DNA of 64,000 nucleotides from Asterias amurensis. Taxonomy: Eukaryota > Echinodermata > Asteroidea > Forcipulatida > Asteriidae. The translations under genes and the position numbers were made by a program. The stretch covers positions 19,674,965-19,738,964 of the forward strand of contig NC_092656.1 in assembly GCF_032118995.1 (NCBI RefSeq), written 5' to 3'. The notes under the pieces were generated by a model. That model made no database searches. It worked only from the letters and a program-made list of their open reading frames with translations, and was not told the DNA's origin. Positions 36,901-51,017 of the stretch are shown one piece after another; the first letter of the stretch is position 1; each line of letters opens with the position of its first letter.

Positions 36901-39030
36901 AAAAGATACTTCAAAAGATCTTGTGATAAAATTGTCACGATTAAACATACCTTTCTTCAGTGTTTCCTTGAGATTCCATCAGTGGTAAGACAGGTTTAAA
37001 GGGAAAAGAATTTAAGAAAAATAATGTTAGTGTTGCAGTTTAAATAAATTGAGAAAAGAGAGCTAAGGTGTCGTGGCCGAGTGGATAAGAGCACCGAACT
37101 CAAGCTCTGATGCTTCTGTTCAGCAGAGTGTGGGTTTGAATTCAGGTCGTGACACTTGTGTCCCTGAGCAAGACACTTAACTATAATTGCTTCCCTCCAC
37201 CCAGGGGTAAATGGGTACCTGTGAGGGCAGAGATGGTTCTTGTGATTGGTTTAGCCATGTAGCGCATATAATTGTCGCACAGGCTGTATACTCCCCAGGG
37301 AGCTGAGATGGTTTAAGGAATGATTTAAGGCCCAGTGACCAGGGGTAATAATGTCACACGCGCTTTGAGACACCCCGTGAAAAAGCGCTATATAAAAACC
37401 GTGTATTATTATTAGATCTGGGACTAGTTGTGAACTGAAGATTAATTGAAATTACATCAGAAATAAAGACATTGTAAACTTTTTAATCTCGGCGGCAAAA
37501 TTAAATGCCCTTTTCCTGACAGTTTATTTTTGTTACAATTTCTTCTTGTGAAGAATATTGGCTGCTATGGTTGCTTGTTAGTTTTGTAGTACAATATAGG
37601 TGACATCTTTGAAGACATTGTGAAGACACATTATACAAGTACTGTAAAGAAAGTCACACAGTCTTACCTTCTTGTCAGCAAGGATCTGATACTGTTTGTC
37701 AATCTCAGCAGCTTGCTGCTTCTGTGCATGAGATAAGTTCTCCACAACGTCTGGTAAATTCTCCAAACAGTCAAGATCTTGGAAGGCAAAACCGTGTCTT
37801 GGACTGGCAGGCAGAGAAGTATTGTTACACTCTAAGTGAACAACACAGACCGAGATATTAACCATTTCCCAATAAGTACAATTTATTTTTAAAGCAATGT
37901 GTTTTAGTCGCGCTTTTATTAGTCATGACTTTGACACTAGTCACACTAGTCGCCCAAGCTTCTGTAGACAAACAATCTAAGCACATGTTTTTACGGCTTT
38001 CATTATAAATTTATTGAATATATTTATAAAACTTTGTAAAATGTGTAAGTGTAAATGTACGGCAGCAATGAAAAAAATGTGTGCAAATACAAATACAAAT
38101 ACAAATGCAAAAAGCTTCACAACGCTTCACGACAAAAAAGTACATAAATTTGAACACACCAAGTTTACCTTGAGGGGAATTTGTCGCAAATTGATCTTCT
38201 GCGGCATTCTCATCAGGATGGTTAATGCCTTTCACCTCGGCGTCATTCTGCATCAAACACTCATCGTTGTGTCCATCCATTATAAAATCAGTAACATGTT
38301 GACCATCACTGTCCAGCTTGTCTATGGTCAGTGATCGTCCTGGACATGGGTCAGGATTTGTCTTAGAAGATGAGGGGATGTCTATTGATGTTTGTCCACA
38401 GTGGAGGTTTAAGAGCTGTGTTGAGTTCTTTGCAAAATTCTTCCTTGTAATTGGGTGTAGAGTTGGTTCAAAGGAATTGGCGTATGGGAGTATGGCAAGA
38501 GGGGGCGGAGTAGGGGCTGAGGAGAACGTAGTGGAGGGCAGACCTGAAGGGAAGGGGTTAGGATTAAGATCATTATTCAGTTCAGTTGGGGCTGTGAGGA
38601 ACATGATAGAGGGCAGAGATGAAGCTAAGGGGCTTAGTTTAGGAGTAAAACTTGGTTCAGTTGGAGCTGAAAAGAACGTTGAGGCGGGCAGAGCTGAAGC
38701 GAAGGGGCTAGGATTTGGAATATTTTTTAGTTGGGTAGGGGCCGAGGAGAAAATCATATTAGAGGGCAGAGATGACATTACAGGAATACTGTTTGGTTGG
38801 GTCGTAGCTGAGGAGATCATCGTAGCAGGCAGAGATGATGAAGAAAACGGGATAGGAATAGTGAGGGTGGTTGATATGTTCCTTTCCAAAAGCTCCTTCT
38901 GGTCGTTGCTGTTGTTTAAGTTGGCGTCTGTAGTATTTAAGTTGGCGTCTGTAGTATAATCGGAATCTTCGGTGGGAAACCTTGAGCGTTTAAACTGCTC
39001 AAAGGATGCTGGCATTCTGATTTTGTCCAT
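33983..39030 (-). CDS. Uncharacterised coiled-coil protein, 564 aa, nine coding exons
   Basis: Exons are 39030-38169, 37831-37668, 36966-36951, 36789-36676, 36302-36221, 35755-35628, 35121-34985, 34625-34569 and 34117-33983. All have GT-AG borders, and the total of 1695 nt is exactly 565 codons ending in TAG. The ATG lies 20 nt inside an exon that begins after a clear acceptor at 39050. Residues 1-50 are polar (MDKIRMPASFEQFKRSRF start). About residues 50-190 are five degenerate copies of a roughly 25-residue Ser/Pro/Thr repeat with the core SSLPSxxFSSAPT. Residues 190-320 are low in structure. Residues 320-564 are heptad-rich and charged, as in VQDKLQDISDELSRCKRQ and LTRLKKQLKEVQLRNKQ, and predict a long coiled coil. 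There is no signal peptide or membrane segment. The layout (disordered Ser/Thr-rich N-terminus plus C-terminal coiled coil) is common in kinetochore and centrosome proteins, but that is only an inference and I do not recognise the family. Confidence 0.8.
34793..34816. repeat. TAGA microsatellite
   Basis: Six copies of TAGA in the intron between coding exons 7 and 8 of the coiled-coil gene. Confidence 0.85.
35811..36108. repeat. 40-bp minisatellite with CCAAT motifs, eight copies
   Basis: Copies start at 35811, 35851, 35891, 35931, 35971, 36011, 36051 and 36091, so the period is exactly 40 bp. Each has ATTGGAACTGACCAATCAGT or a close variant, including GACCAATCAG, an NF-Y-type CCAAT box. It lies in the intron between coding exons 5 and 6 of the coiled-coil gene. 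Confidence 0.95.
36951..36966 (-). CDS. Coiled-coil gene, 16-nt microexon
   Basis: The exon GAAACACTGAAGAAAG lies between TCTCAAG and GTATGT. It encodes E-T-L-K-K plus one base and restores phase between the exons ending at 37668 and starting at 36789. The polypyrimidine tract before it is weak, so it is the least certain exon of the gene. Skipping it would shift the frame, because 16 is not a multiple of 3. Confidence 0.6.
37068..37416 (+). mobile_element. tRNA-derived SINE, near full length
   Basis: The 5' part looks like a tRNA with a long variable arm: box A TGGCCGAGTGG and box B GGTTTGAATTC. Then come CTTGTGTCCCTGAGCAAGAC, CCCAGGGGTAAATGGGTACC and the 3' end GCGCTATATAAAAACC followed by TATTATTATT. 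It sits in an intron of the coiled-coil gene in opposite orientation. Other pieces lie at 9835-9920, 41265-41480, 44232-44680 and 54420-54670. Confidence 0.88.
38169..39030 (-). CDS. Coiled-coil gene, coding exon 1 with internal Ser/Pro/Thr repeats
   Basis: This exon gives 287 residues plus one base before the donor CTCAAG|GTAAAC. The repeated protein units are also visible as DNA repeats at about 38480-38850, with a unit of about 75 bp. The antisense frame stays open for 213 codons only because of this repeat. The acidic C-terminal part (HPDENAAEDQF) leads into the coiled-coil exons. Confidence 0.8.
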
Positions 39031-39127
39031 TGTTGCTCTTCTTTAATTATCTAGAAGTAAAGTGTTAGCAAAAAAACAAATCATGGGTCATGAGGGAGTC
39101 ATGTTTTTCATCATAAAGGTACATTTT

Positions 39128-39300
39128 TAATGTAGGGATAGCTCATCAGTAAATTCTTCCCTGCCTTTCACCTCACTTTGACCCTGGTTCGATTCCCGGA
39201 CCCTAGCCAAGCATGTGGATTGGGTTGTCAGTTCCTACCTGATCGCGAGGGGTTTCCCTTAAACTGAAGTGTTTTCTTTGTCTTCTTTACAAAAGTTAGT
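39128..39300 (+). mobile_element. Second tRNA-derived SINE family (fragment)
   Basis: A perfect box B (GGTTCGATTCC at about 39186) follows a degraded box A (ATAGCTCATCAGT). The body has GTGGATTGGGTTGTCAG and CCTACCTGATCGCGAGGGG. It lies about 100 bp upstream of the ATG exon of the coiled-coil gene, inside its 5' intron. Confidence 0.65.
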
Positions 39301-39852
39301 AGTGTTTCAATTGGAATTTTTAGTAGCCGTGTAGGAATGCTTTGCCGACTATTTTACTCATTTTATTTAGGATCAATGTGCTGTGCCATCATTCATAGCC
39401 ATGTAACTTTGTAGCATTAGGATGGCGTTACTATTAAAGTATTTACTTAATACTATTTAGTAAAGTGTTTAAAACTGTTTACAGTTAGGGCCTAGTTAGT
39501 AATAATATTAATATGACTAAGTTCATTTTTCTCATCTATTCACTTGTCTGGAAACGTAGCCCTTTAAAAAAAGTTAATTTGTAATTGTATACCACTTACT
39601 AAAAATTATAAGGCCTCACCTAGTATTTAATAATAAACATTTTACTAAAGTCGATGTCCGTGGTTCTTTCAACAATAATTTAAATGCAACAAACGAATAA
39701 GGCAAACAATTATGGCAATAAATTATGGCAACAAATAAAATGACAGTTGGACTGGTTGCGGTCAACAAGCCTGCAGATGATGATAGCGTTCATTTTCTGG
39801 ACGAACTATAAACTATTTAATGACTTGATTGATTTAGCTAACATCTACTCAC

Positions 39853-40030
39853 CACTGTTTCGATACAACAGCTGTAGTGTAGTTAGTAAAACTATGGAGG
39901 TAGAACAAATAGAAACCCTGATAAAACTTTTGACACACGACAATGTACGTTGTTGTTACATCCGAAAATGATGTATTTTATGTAGTCTGTGTGCTGACCG
40001 CAACACACACCGTCCGTTGTGTGTACGCGC
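39853..40030 (-). promoter_or_regulatory. Probable non-coding first exon and promoter of the coiled-coil gene
   Basis: On the minus strand a good donor, CAGTG|GTGAGTAG, falls at 39853. It can splice to the acceptor at 39050, just before the ATG exon. Upstream of it lies a short GC-rich, CpG-containing patch (GCGCGGCGGCGC in the 40025-40040 area) in otherwise AT-rich DNA. No TATA box stands out. The upstream limit is approximate. Confidence 0.45.
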
Positions 40031-41048
40031 GGCGGCGCTACGACACACACATGCATGCTGCAGTGGTTGTTTTGGGTTTTCAGAACTACTTTGTATCTTG
40101 TCTTCCCATTGGCTGGGGTCATTAAAAGTTTAGAAAGCCACGCCCAGTCACGAGCTATGAATTAACATAATAAAAAAAAACTTGCTTTAATGTGGCATTG
40201 TTCAGTTATCGAACCCCAGAGAATGTTCAATCTTGCTCCGCTCTAGTTCATGCCGTGACGTTATGCCATGGTAGCATACATCATGTGAAACACCTCTCGA
40301 TAATTAACTTTCAGATACAATTAATTATGGCACACAAACATGGTTCGAAATGAATTTATGTTTTAAATAAATTCAACCAATCAAAGAGTGTTCAAATCTT
40401 CAGCAATAACTTCAGACGGACTTCCCTCGATCTGAAGTTTATTTAAAATTAAGAAGAAATCGCACAAATTTTATTTATTTTCATTTTTTATTTGCTCCAA
40501 ATTAAACAGATCAGTAACTAAAAAGCACACACAAATGTTTTTTAAATATATTTTTACGAAGTTTATTTTTCTCAAAATCAAACAGACTAGTGACTAAAGA
40601 GCAACAATTATATTGGTCCTTTTTATTTCACCTGAATTAGTTTTAAAAGGAAAGTATGGCAAAAAAATGTGACCAGTAAAATGAAGCTATGCATCCTCAT
40701 GGCAAGTAAAATTTAGAAATGATTTCGAAATGAAAAATACTCTAGTCTTACATTTTGTTTATATTATAGTATGTATAACCTTCTACTAATGAAAATCCAA
40801 TAAACGCTCACAAAGCTGCCACTAAACGATTTTGTTACTCACAAACTACAGTAATACTTTTATCAGTAAAACATACTAGATAATGCTACATCATTTTATG
40901 TAACCAAATACGATGCAAACTGAGGTTGTAAGGAGGAAAATCACAAGTTTAATAGGATTGTGCTTTCCTATATGATTTTTTGGTTTTGGAATGTTTTTCA
41001 TTCCCCATTTGGCATGTTTTTCATTCCCCCTCATCACAAGAGGGTAAG

Positions 41049-41150
41049 GCTGTGTCTGACCTGGCGGCTACGGCTGGATCAACCTTTGCAATATCCATGG
41101 CAACAGTCATAGCAATAGCTGTAGCCGCTAGTTCGGATACGGCCTAACAC
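41049..41150. mobile_element. GGCTGTGTCTGA palindrome with GGCGGCTACGGC
   Basis: GGCTGTGTCTGACCTGGCGG at the left and CCGCTAGTTCGGATACGGCC at the right. Same family as 19373-19505. Confidence 0.65.
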
Positions 41151-41264
41151 AAGTGCTGATGTTACTTAGTCAAGGCTGTCCAGAGCCAATATGGCTCATC
41201 AGGTGGATGTTTAGATCCAGTTTCCTTGACAATAAACGACTGAGAATATTTTATTTCTATTTCC

Positions 41265-41480
41265 CCAGGTCAGGATGCCAGTCCATGGCAGGTTAATCCC
41301 GGATCCCCACCTCTCTCCAGTACCCATTTGTACTCCCGGGTAGAGAGAAGCAATTATGATAAAGTAATTTGCTCAAGGACACAAGTGTCCAGATTGACCA
41401 GGCCAGGATTTGAACTCACATTCTGTAAATGACAGAACTTAAAGTTCACCACCCTAGACCACTCAGCCACGGCCCGCTGG
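41265..41480 (-). mobile_element. tRNA-derived SINE, reverse, 3'-truncated
   Basis: On the minus strand CGGGCCGTGGCTGAGTGGTC (box A) leads to GAGTTCAAATCC (box B) and then CTTGTGTCCTTGAGCAAATT. It is a variant of the SINE at 37068. Confidence 0.75.
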
Positions 41481-42533
41481 CCACCCAGCTGGCCACGACA
41501 TCCCCTGCTAATCTAATCAAACATTGTTAACAAAGGGCCAAGAGTCGTCAATATGGTACCCTATGTTTATGACATCATAAGGCACACAAGACAAGTAGGG
41601 TACCACTTGGTTTAATCAGCAGGTAATTGTTGATTTTCCCGTCTAAATAACACTTTATTGCTAACAGACTTTATTATGAGAAAAAGAGATTCAGCTTAAA
41701 TTTGTTTAAAGTGACTTAAGTGACAGATCTCAACCAGTGTTGTTTTGTTCTAGAATTCTCTCTAGCTACATTTATTGACCTGATTAAACATTGTGGAAGC
41801 ATGTGTTTTCTTTGTAGTCGAGGATCTAGACATGAGTTCCCTAAAATTGTTCCCAATAGTTATTAAAAAGGTGCGTACAAATGGTCAACATTCAATACTT
41901 TACTTCTTGTTACTTTACATAAAACAAAGTGTTTGCACTAAACATATGACGAGAAGCTGATAGACAGTAAATTGTTCTAAAAGTATATTTTTTTCTGCTC
42001 AGAAAAATAAGCAAGGAACCAGCCATACGTAATTAACTTTAAATTACATTTTGACTGGTTACCCGTTTCTACTGCATACATGTTTATTCAGCAAGATTTC
42101 TCCGTGCCAAATATCTCTTCCTTTTTGGCAAACAGTTTTATGAAACGTAGGAAATGCTACAATAACCATCTTAATTGAAAAGTGAGAAATAGCAACTCGA
42201 CTACCAGATTAGTTCAAAACCAAATACTGATACAGAAGGTATTTAATTGCCCTATCCTCTTGGTAATTTCAAGAATAGTATAAAAATTCAGCGATTAAAA
42301 AACTGTGAGGTCCGTTTGAGAGCATATTGTTTGGTTGCAAGGCAAAGGCGTGGAAACAATTGGTTCAAGTGCCTCAGTGTAGACTAAGGCTTGTGTTTAT
42401 CTTCATAATTCAAGTCGGTCACATGTTATTATTCACCACTAAATTATCGAAAAAGAATAAAAATATCCTAAAAAGGACAAATAAAGGCAAAGGAAAAAGT
42501 GAGAGCGATACAGAGAAATACTATTAAATAGAT

Positions 42534-45737
<3,204 letters not shown>

Positions 45738-45810
45738 GTATTAATAACGTTCCCCAGCAAAACACAATAGTTTATTTGGCTGCAAGATTAAAAATTTGCA
45801 TCAGTTCAGT

Positions 45811-45823
45811 CCACGTCGCCAAT
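45811..45823 (-). promoter_or_regulatory. CCAAT box next to an ACGTGG element upstream of PPIB
   Basis: Read on the gene strand the site is ATTGGCGACGTGG, 74 bp upstream of the first PPIB ATG. ATTGG is an inverted CCAAT box (NF-Y), and GACGTGG matches the core bound by XBP1/ATF6 in unfolded-protein-response promoters. The spacing is not that of the classical ERSE or ERSE-II. Cyclophilin B is ER-stress-inducible in mammals, so a role is plausible but inferred. Confidence 0.35.
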
Positions 45824-46679
45824 GCTTCTCGGTACCTAGACGTCTCAATATAGAAAGGAATTTAATATATTATTCTAAAACGCGGTACCATACTATTTTC
45901 CGACAGTAGAAAGGCCCTCTATCTTATTAAGAAAAGGTAGAACAACACGGTTCGTTCAATAAATTGACTTTTGTATAACAACTAAATTATGTGATCCTCC
46001 AATATGGTTCAACATTTTAATACGAGTTCTATTTAATGAACTAATTCCTTTTTTTTCTTCTCCTTTTTAAAAACTGTTTAATTCATATGGAGGGGAAAAA
46101 GCAAAAACAAAAAAACTTAATCTACACATTACATGCTTTTTGTTTAGAAACTTGGGGAGGTTGTTTTAAAATTCATTGCTTTTGTGACACGTGGACTTTC
46201 AAGTGTGACGAATGGCTGGCTCTCTTGGGGCGGGGCGAGTTGCGCTTGGGGGATGGACTTAGTTGTTGAACTTTTGCGCACAATATTTTGGAAAAACATA
46301 TTGATGCCGTGAATTTTGGTGGGAATTAGTGAATTATAAATCACAGAATTCGCAGTGAAATGCAGTGAATTAGCAGTCGCGGGCTGCGCTCTGCACGGAA
46401 AGCAAATTTATTGATTATAACGGGTTCCAAGAGAACCACACTGTGAGCAGATGTTTGTAATTCATTATTCATTTCTAATTAAAACAAATCTTATTGACTA
46501 TATCACTTTCTATATAATAAAGTTTCCAGTCAATACAAGTTGGGCCTTTCCCCACGTGCGTTTGTACAAACATTTTAAGATTGTTTTATGTTTTGTTGTT
46601 TGAGTTGTTGACATTGTTGTTGGACCACCGCAAGTGATTGAACTCGCACACGAACAGAGAAAAATGTAATGTGATTACG

Positions 46680-46862
46680 TAACAAACCCACATGGTGTGA
46701 CGGCGGCTGCCATATTTTGCATCCAGCCTTTCGCTGTCTAGCACGTTGTACCTAGGCAGCCCTCGGCACGCGCACTGCACGCGCACTGCACGCGACACCC
46801 TTCTGCTGGACGGACACTGGACCCGCCTCACTATTCAGTTGGCATCCAAGAGGAATACGGTA
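46680..46862 (+). promoter_or_regulatory. GC-rich, CpG-containing promoter-like segment with a splice donor
   Basis: This stretch stands out from the AT-rich surroundings, with TTACGTAAC, GACGGCGGCTGCCATATT (close to a YY1 site) and repeated GCACGCGCACTGCACGCG. It ends at AATACG|GTAGGC, a usable plus-strand donor at 46860. It could be the first exon and promoter of an unseen plus-strand transcript. No coding exon was found downstream of it in the window. Confidence 0.35.
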
Positions 46863-47699
46863 GGCTAAATTCTTATTTCAATTGTAGGAAGTTTCATCCC
46901 AAAGTGCATAATTTTCCCACATAATTTATATGGGCCTTAGAAGCTGGACTATAGTGAGGTTTGCATTATGTTTAAATTCAACGCATTGAAAACTACAGCT
47001 CGACCCTTCAGTACGTAGTCACCAGACATTCGGTTCACTAATTTAATTACACATTTATACGCCCATTGACAATCTGCTACTTAATATAATGGACTCGCAA
47101 AGTTTTGAAGGTGTTTTTTCTTTTCTTTTAAATTTTGACTTTATGGAGGCTTCTTTTACTTCAACCATGCTTCACCATATACGTATAAAATGGTTTGTCT
47201 TTTTTAGTGTGGTGGAAGTGACCTATTAAAATGTCCAAATGTGCTGAAAAGATCGACGGAAGATGTTAAATTTACACATTGGTTTCTAGTCCCAAGCCAA
47301 AGGTTGGGCTAAATGTTTTCATGATCAAGACTGTCGTTTTCGATATTCCATTTTATCTATACATCTTGTTTTATCCCATGAATCTGACAAAAATACTAAA
47401 TTTCCTTTTAACCAACTATTTTTTGCAAGTTTCCAAGATTTTCCTTCCCATTTTCCCAAAGAGAATGAAGCAGACTAGAAGAAAATGTACAGTGGCTTAT
47501 CGATGATTTATGACGCTTACAGAAACTACTGTAATATTTTCAGTACATACAAATATTGGTAAACTGACAATATATTTTATATAATTTCGTTCAAAACAAT
47601 GCATTTTATTACAGCTATAAAAACTCCATCAGGCCCTAAAGAAATGGGTCATAACAACACACGGCTGACTACTAGCCCCATAAATAGGGCCAATAAAGG

Positions 47700-48045
47700 A
47701 AACTAATGTGGATTGTCCAAATAGGGCCAAAGACCAGTCTTCCTACTTGGTGTATCCCATCATAACCATAACATAACAAGCCTGTGATAATTCGGGCTCA
47801 ATTGGTCATCGAAGTTACGAGAAAATGATGAAAGAAAAAAACACCCTTGTTGGACGAATTTGTGTGCTTTCAGATAAGAATTAGTGAGAAATCACCTCTT
47901 TCTCAAAAACTATGTTACTTCAGAGGGAGTCGTTTCCCACAATGTTTTATACTATCAACAGCTCTACAATGCATGTTACCGAGTCGGTTTTTAAGTTAAT
48001 ATTTGTTTTGAGTAAATACCAAACGTGTACCTTCCCTTTAAGTTA
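47700..48045 (-). mobile_element. Family A element, copy 7 (old)
   Basis: It contains GACCAGTCTTCCTACTTGGT, AATTCGGGCTCAATTGGTCA and CTTCAGAGGGAGTCGTTTC in family A order, reversed. Ends are diverged. Confidence 0.75.
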
Positions 48046-49374
48046 GGGAGCTAATGGTGGTGTACTTAACCACTAACTGTGACTAAAATTTACAGTTTCC
48101 TTTAAAAAATTACAGTAAAAGTAATCATAAAATAAAAATGCCGCTGAAATAAATGATAACATAATATCTCAATATATTTTGATTGACCCTCATAAGATAT
48201 CTTATAACGATAAATTAAATATTTTTATGTACACAGTTTCCAGTACTTGAATATATCAAATAAAAAAACTCCTTTCTTTTAATGGGAATTCAAAACTAAC
48301 ATTAACATTTATAGCAAACAAGGTTTGTGTATGTTATTACTTTGTCATTTTGTTTTCCCTTTCAGCAATTTTAACTTGAAACATTTCCCAGGTTGTGTAA
48401 TGTTGATAATTCATTAGTTTGGAGAACAGCAAGTTCCTTCAAGCACAACACCAACCATCCAACAATTGAGCAAAAATTACTTGTTCCACTTTCGAGATAA
48501 TAAAACCTAAATATTGATTATCATTTTGCCACGGTTTATATATTTGCCAAAATTGAGAATATTAATGGGAAGGGAAAAAAAATCCTCATTATTATAATTT
48601 ACATGACCTGCCTCTAATTTCTGATTTGCTCATGTGTCAGTTTAGAGATTTTAATTTAATTGATGTTCAGAATAACAAAATCACAAAATGAATGTTCAGT
48701 AAGTCAATACAAAAGAAGAACTATTTACAAATATAAATGACTATACAATGTTACTACATCAAGATCATTCAATGCTACAAATTAAGGAAATGTTGATGTA
48801 CTTTTAATTATTATAGCAACTCTGAAGATATTCTCTAAGATTATAAACCGTGGAAACTATTTGAAATATGTTAGGCCTATTTGGTGTCACCATTTAAATG
48901 GAAGAACAGTTTGAAAGAACAAGAAGATAGTTAAACATGAATCATTTTTTCAAAATAGTTTACAGAATGGATGAAATGTCATTAGAACGAATGTATACAT
49001 AATTTTTTCACCTAAACTAAACATTTAAGATACAAGAATTAACTTTTTTATTTAAAATGGAAATATTTTAAGGGAAACAACTCGATGAAAGGTAGTCCCA
49101 TCCAACTCGGTTTATCAAATGTATTTTCTGGGCCAAATTTCACTAAGCAAACATAATAAGCAAGATACCCCAGTCACACTGGTTTAAGATTGTACTTTTG
49201 TTGGTAACCTTCTTACAGTAAGCATTTACAAATAACTTCCACTGCAGCCCACGTTAACTAATACAGCCTAGCAGGTGTTGCTGAGATTAAATTAAAATGA
49301 GTAAAAATGCTCCCTTGCACCAACCAACAATGCATGCAAAGAAGCAATGTTTAGAAAATATCAAATACAGCACA

Positions 49375-49734
49375 TTAAAGCCATTGGACACTTTCGGTAA
49401 ACAGTATTGTCCAAGGCCCACACTTCGTGTATCACAACTTATATATAAAATAACAAGCCTATGAAAATTTAGGCTCAATCAGTCATCGGAGTCGGGAGAA
49501 CCCACCCTTGTTTCCGCACGTTTTGCCGTTTCGTGACATGTGTGTAAAATAAATCCGTAATTCTCGACATCGAGAATTTGGATTGTTTTAATGTTATCTC
49601 AAAAAGTAAAGCATTTCCTGGAATAATATTTCAAGAGAAGTCTTTCACCATTACCTTCTGTAAACCCTGTAAGTTATTTGTAAATCTGTGAACTTTAAAA
49701 AAAATTCTGTTCCAAAAGTGTCCAATGGCTGTAA
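49375..49734 (+). mobile_element. Family B element, copy 4
   Basis: TTAAAGCCATTGGACACTTT to GTGTCCAATGGCTGTAA, with a 15-20 bp internal deletion near GGGAGAACCCACCC. Confidence 0.85.
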
Positions 49735-49763
49735 GCCAATTGTCCTTCTGGTCCAAGGTCTGT

Positions 49764-49777
49764 GGCCCTCTAGTGGC
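49764..49777 (-). promoter_or_regulatory. CTCF-like motif between PPIB and the membrane protein gene
   Basis: GCCACTAGAGGGCC on the minus strand agrees with the CTCF core CCASYAGRKGGC. It lies 30 bp beyond a family B repeat and 670 bp past the stop of the membrane protein gene. A single motif match; function is inferred. Confidence 0.3.
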
Positions 49778-50022
49778 GGGCAAAGATAACAACAAGGAGT
49801 AGCCAGAAGGCACCCACAAGGATAATTACTTTAAAAAAGTCAATTTAATTTTGCCATAAATTCTTAAGGTATGACTGCCAAAACGAAACACTGGATCTAT
49901 CCTGAAATGTGCTGCTTGGTAGCGCCGAGTTCGTTCTAGTTCCATGTGGGACAAATCAAAGTACACTCTTCAACTGATGGGACACAATTTAGATAATTTC
50001 TGCAAAATCAAAAGAAAACAAT

Positions 50023-50028
50023 TTTATT
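50023..50028 (-). terminator. Candidate polyadenylation signal of the membrane protein gene
   Basis: AATAAA on the minus strand, about 420 bp after the stop codon, is the first one downstream. A family B repeat begins further on (49376-49734). Confidence 0.4.
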
Positions 50029-50448
50029 AATGCTTGTCCCACCATTGCACCAAAATACACTTCAATTTTAATACTTGAACAATGTCTGTGTTAGACACTC
50101 ATTCTAAGGGAAAAGTCACACAGTTGGTGACTGTCAAGATAGCAATTAAAACACAAGTTGATAACAGTTTAAATTTGGTCAATCGTTTCATGTGACTTTA
50201 AGATGTCAAATGATGTGGTGTTGAGTTGAGTATTAAACACTATGAACCACGAAATATTATGAATTTGAAAAACACATTTAACTCAGCACCTCTATCTTTC
50301 TTTCTTTTCTTCACCAATTTACATACATACAATTAAAACCAGATTCAAAGAGTAAGCAGTCTGGTCTCTTTGTTATGCATTAGGCATAATTGTATTGGCT
50401 GAGACAGGGTGTCTGTCAAAATGGCCACTGCATGACAAAGTTCTAAGT

Positions 50449-51017
50449 TTACAGCCCAGTATCAGGAAGTTCTCTTCTCATCTGTGAATCAGAAATAGAG
50501 CTTTGCTGCGGAGAAGGCGGTCTAAAACCACCCCTGTTATTACTTCCCAACGTTGCCGTGGAAACATGCCCAAAAGATTCCCCAGAATCCCTCTTGCGGT
50601 TATTACCATGGTTATAATGTGTTGTCTGTCCGTCATGGACATCCTGCCGATATTCATCAGAGTCGATTGATATCATATCACCTTGAAGATGGGATCCCCT
50701 GGATGTAGACATTGTAATGTAGCCGGTCGCTGTAGATGACCTACTGGGTGAGGTTTGACGCTTCGTCGTTAATCTATGGAGACCTCTTGATCGACTCTTC
50801 TCATAATCTTCCTCGTAAGCTTTATTCAAGTATTTGAGATTTGAGAGGGAACCATCCAGATCTTTTTCTCTGTAATGTGTTTTCTTTGATGATGGGATAC
50901 AGGTACAGATGCACATGATGCCAATGATAAGAATGACAAATAACAAAATAGCTATGACGACGACAGCGATCAGCAATGGCGTCCACTCTTGTACCAACTG
51001 TGCAGTGTTTGAAACAC
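50449..51017 (-). CDS. Membrane protein gene, last exon: TM helix and cytoplasmic tail
   Basis: This 569-nt exon holds the stop codon. [11 protein letters not shown] is followed by a hydrophobic helix of about 26 residues (about 50900-50978) and then a basic stop-transfer segment, [11 protein letters not shown]. The tail of about 150 residues is rich in Ser, Thr, Arg and Gln. It contains YITM and ends ELPDTGL. Confidence 0.92.

Larger units (their letters stand above)
40040..42533. other. Intergenic, coiled-coil gene promoter side to PPIB 3' end
   Basis: Apart from the elements at 41049 and 41265 nothing clear. An AATAAA on the minus strand at 42083-42088 could serve PPIB, about 450 bp after its stop. 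Confidence 0.45.
45824..50448. other. Intergenic, PPIB 5' flank to the 3' end of the membrane protein gene
   Basis: The GC-rich segment at 46680, an old family A copy, a family B copy and the CTCF-like motif are listed separately. The 48046-49374 part is strongly AT-rich with nothing recognisable. Confidence 0.5.

Noticed and set aside
38318..38959. 213-codon open frame on the plus strand
   Set aside because: It is antisense to coding exon 1 of the coiled-coil gene. The repeat composition of that exon keeps the opposite frame open; no splice or domain evidence supports it.
46586..46831. 81-codon minus-strand frame in the GC-rich block
   Set aside because: The codons follow from CG-rich repeats; there is no motif, and a promoter-like reading of the block is more likely.
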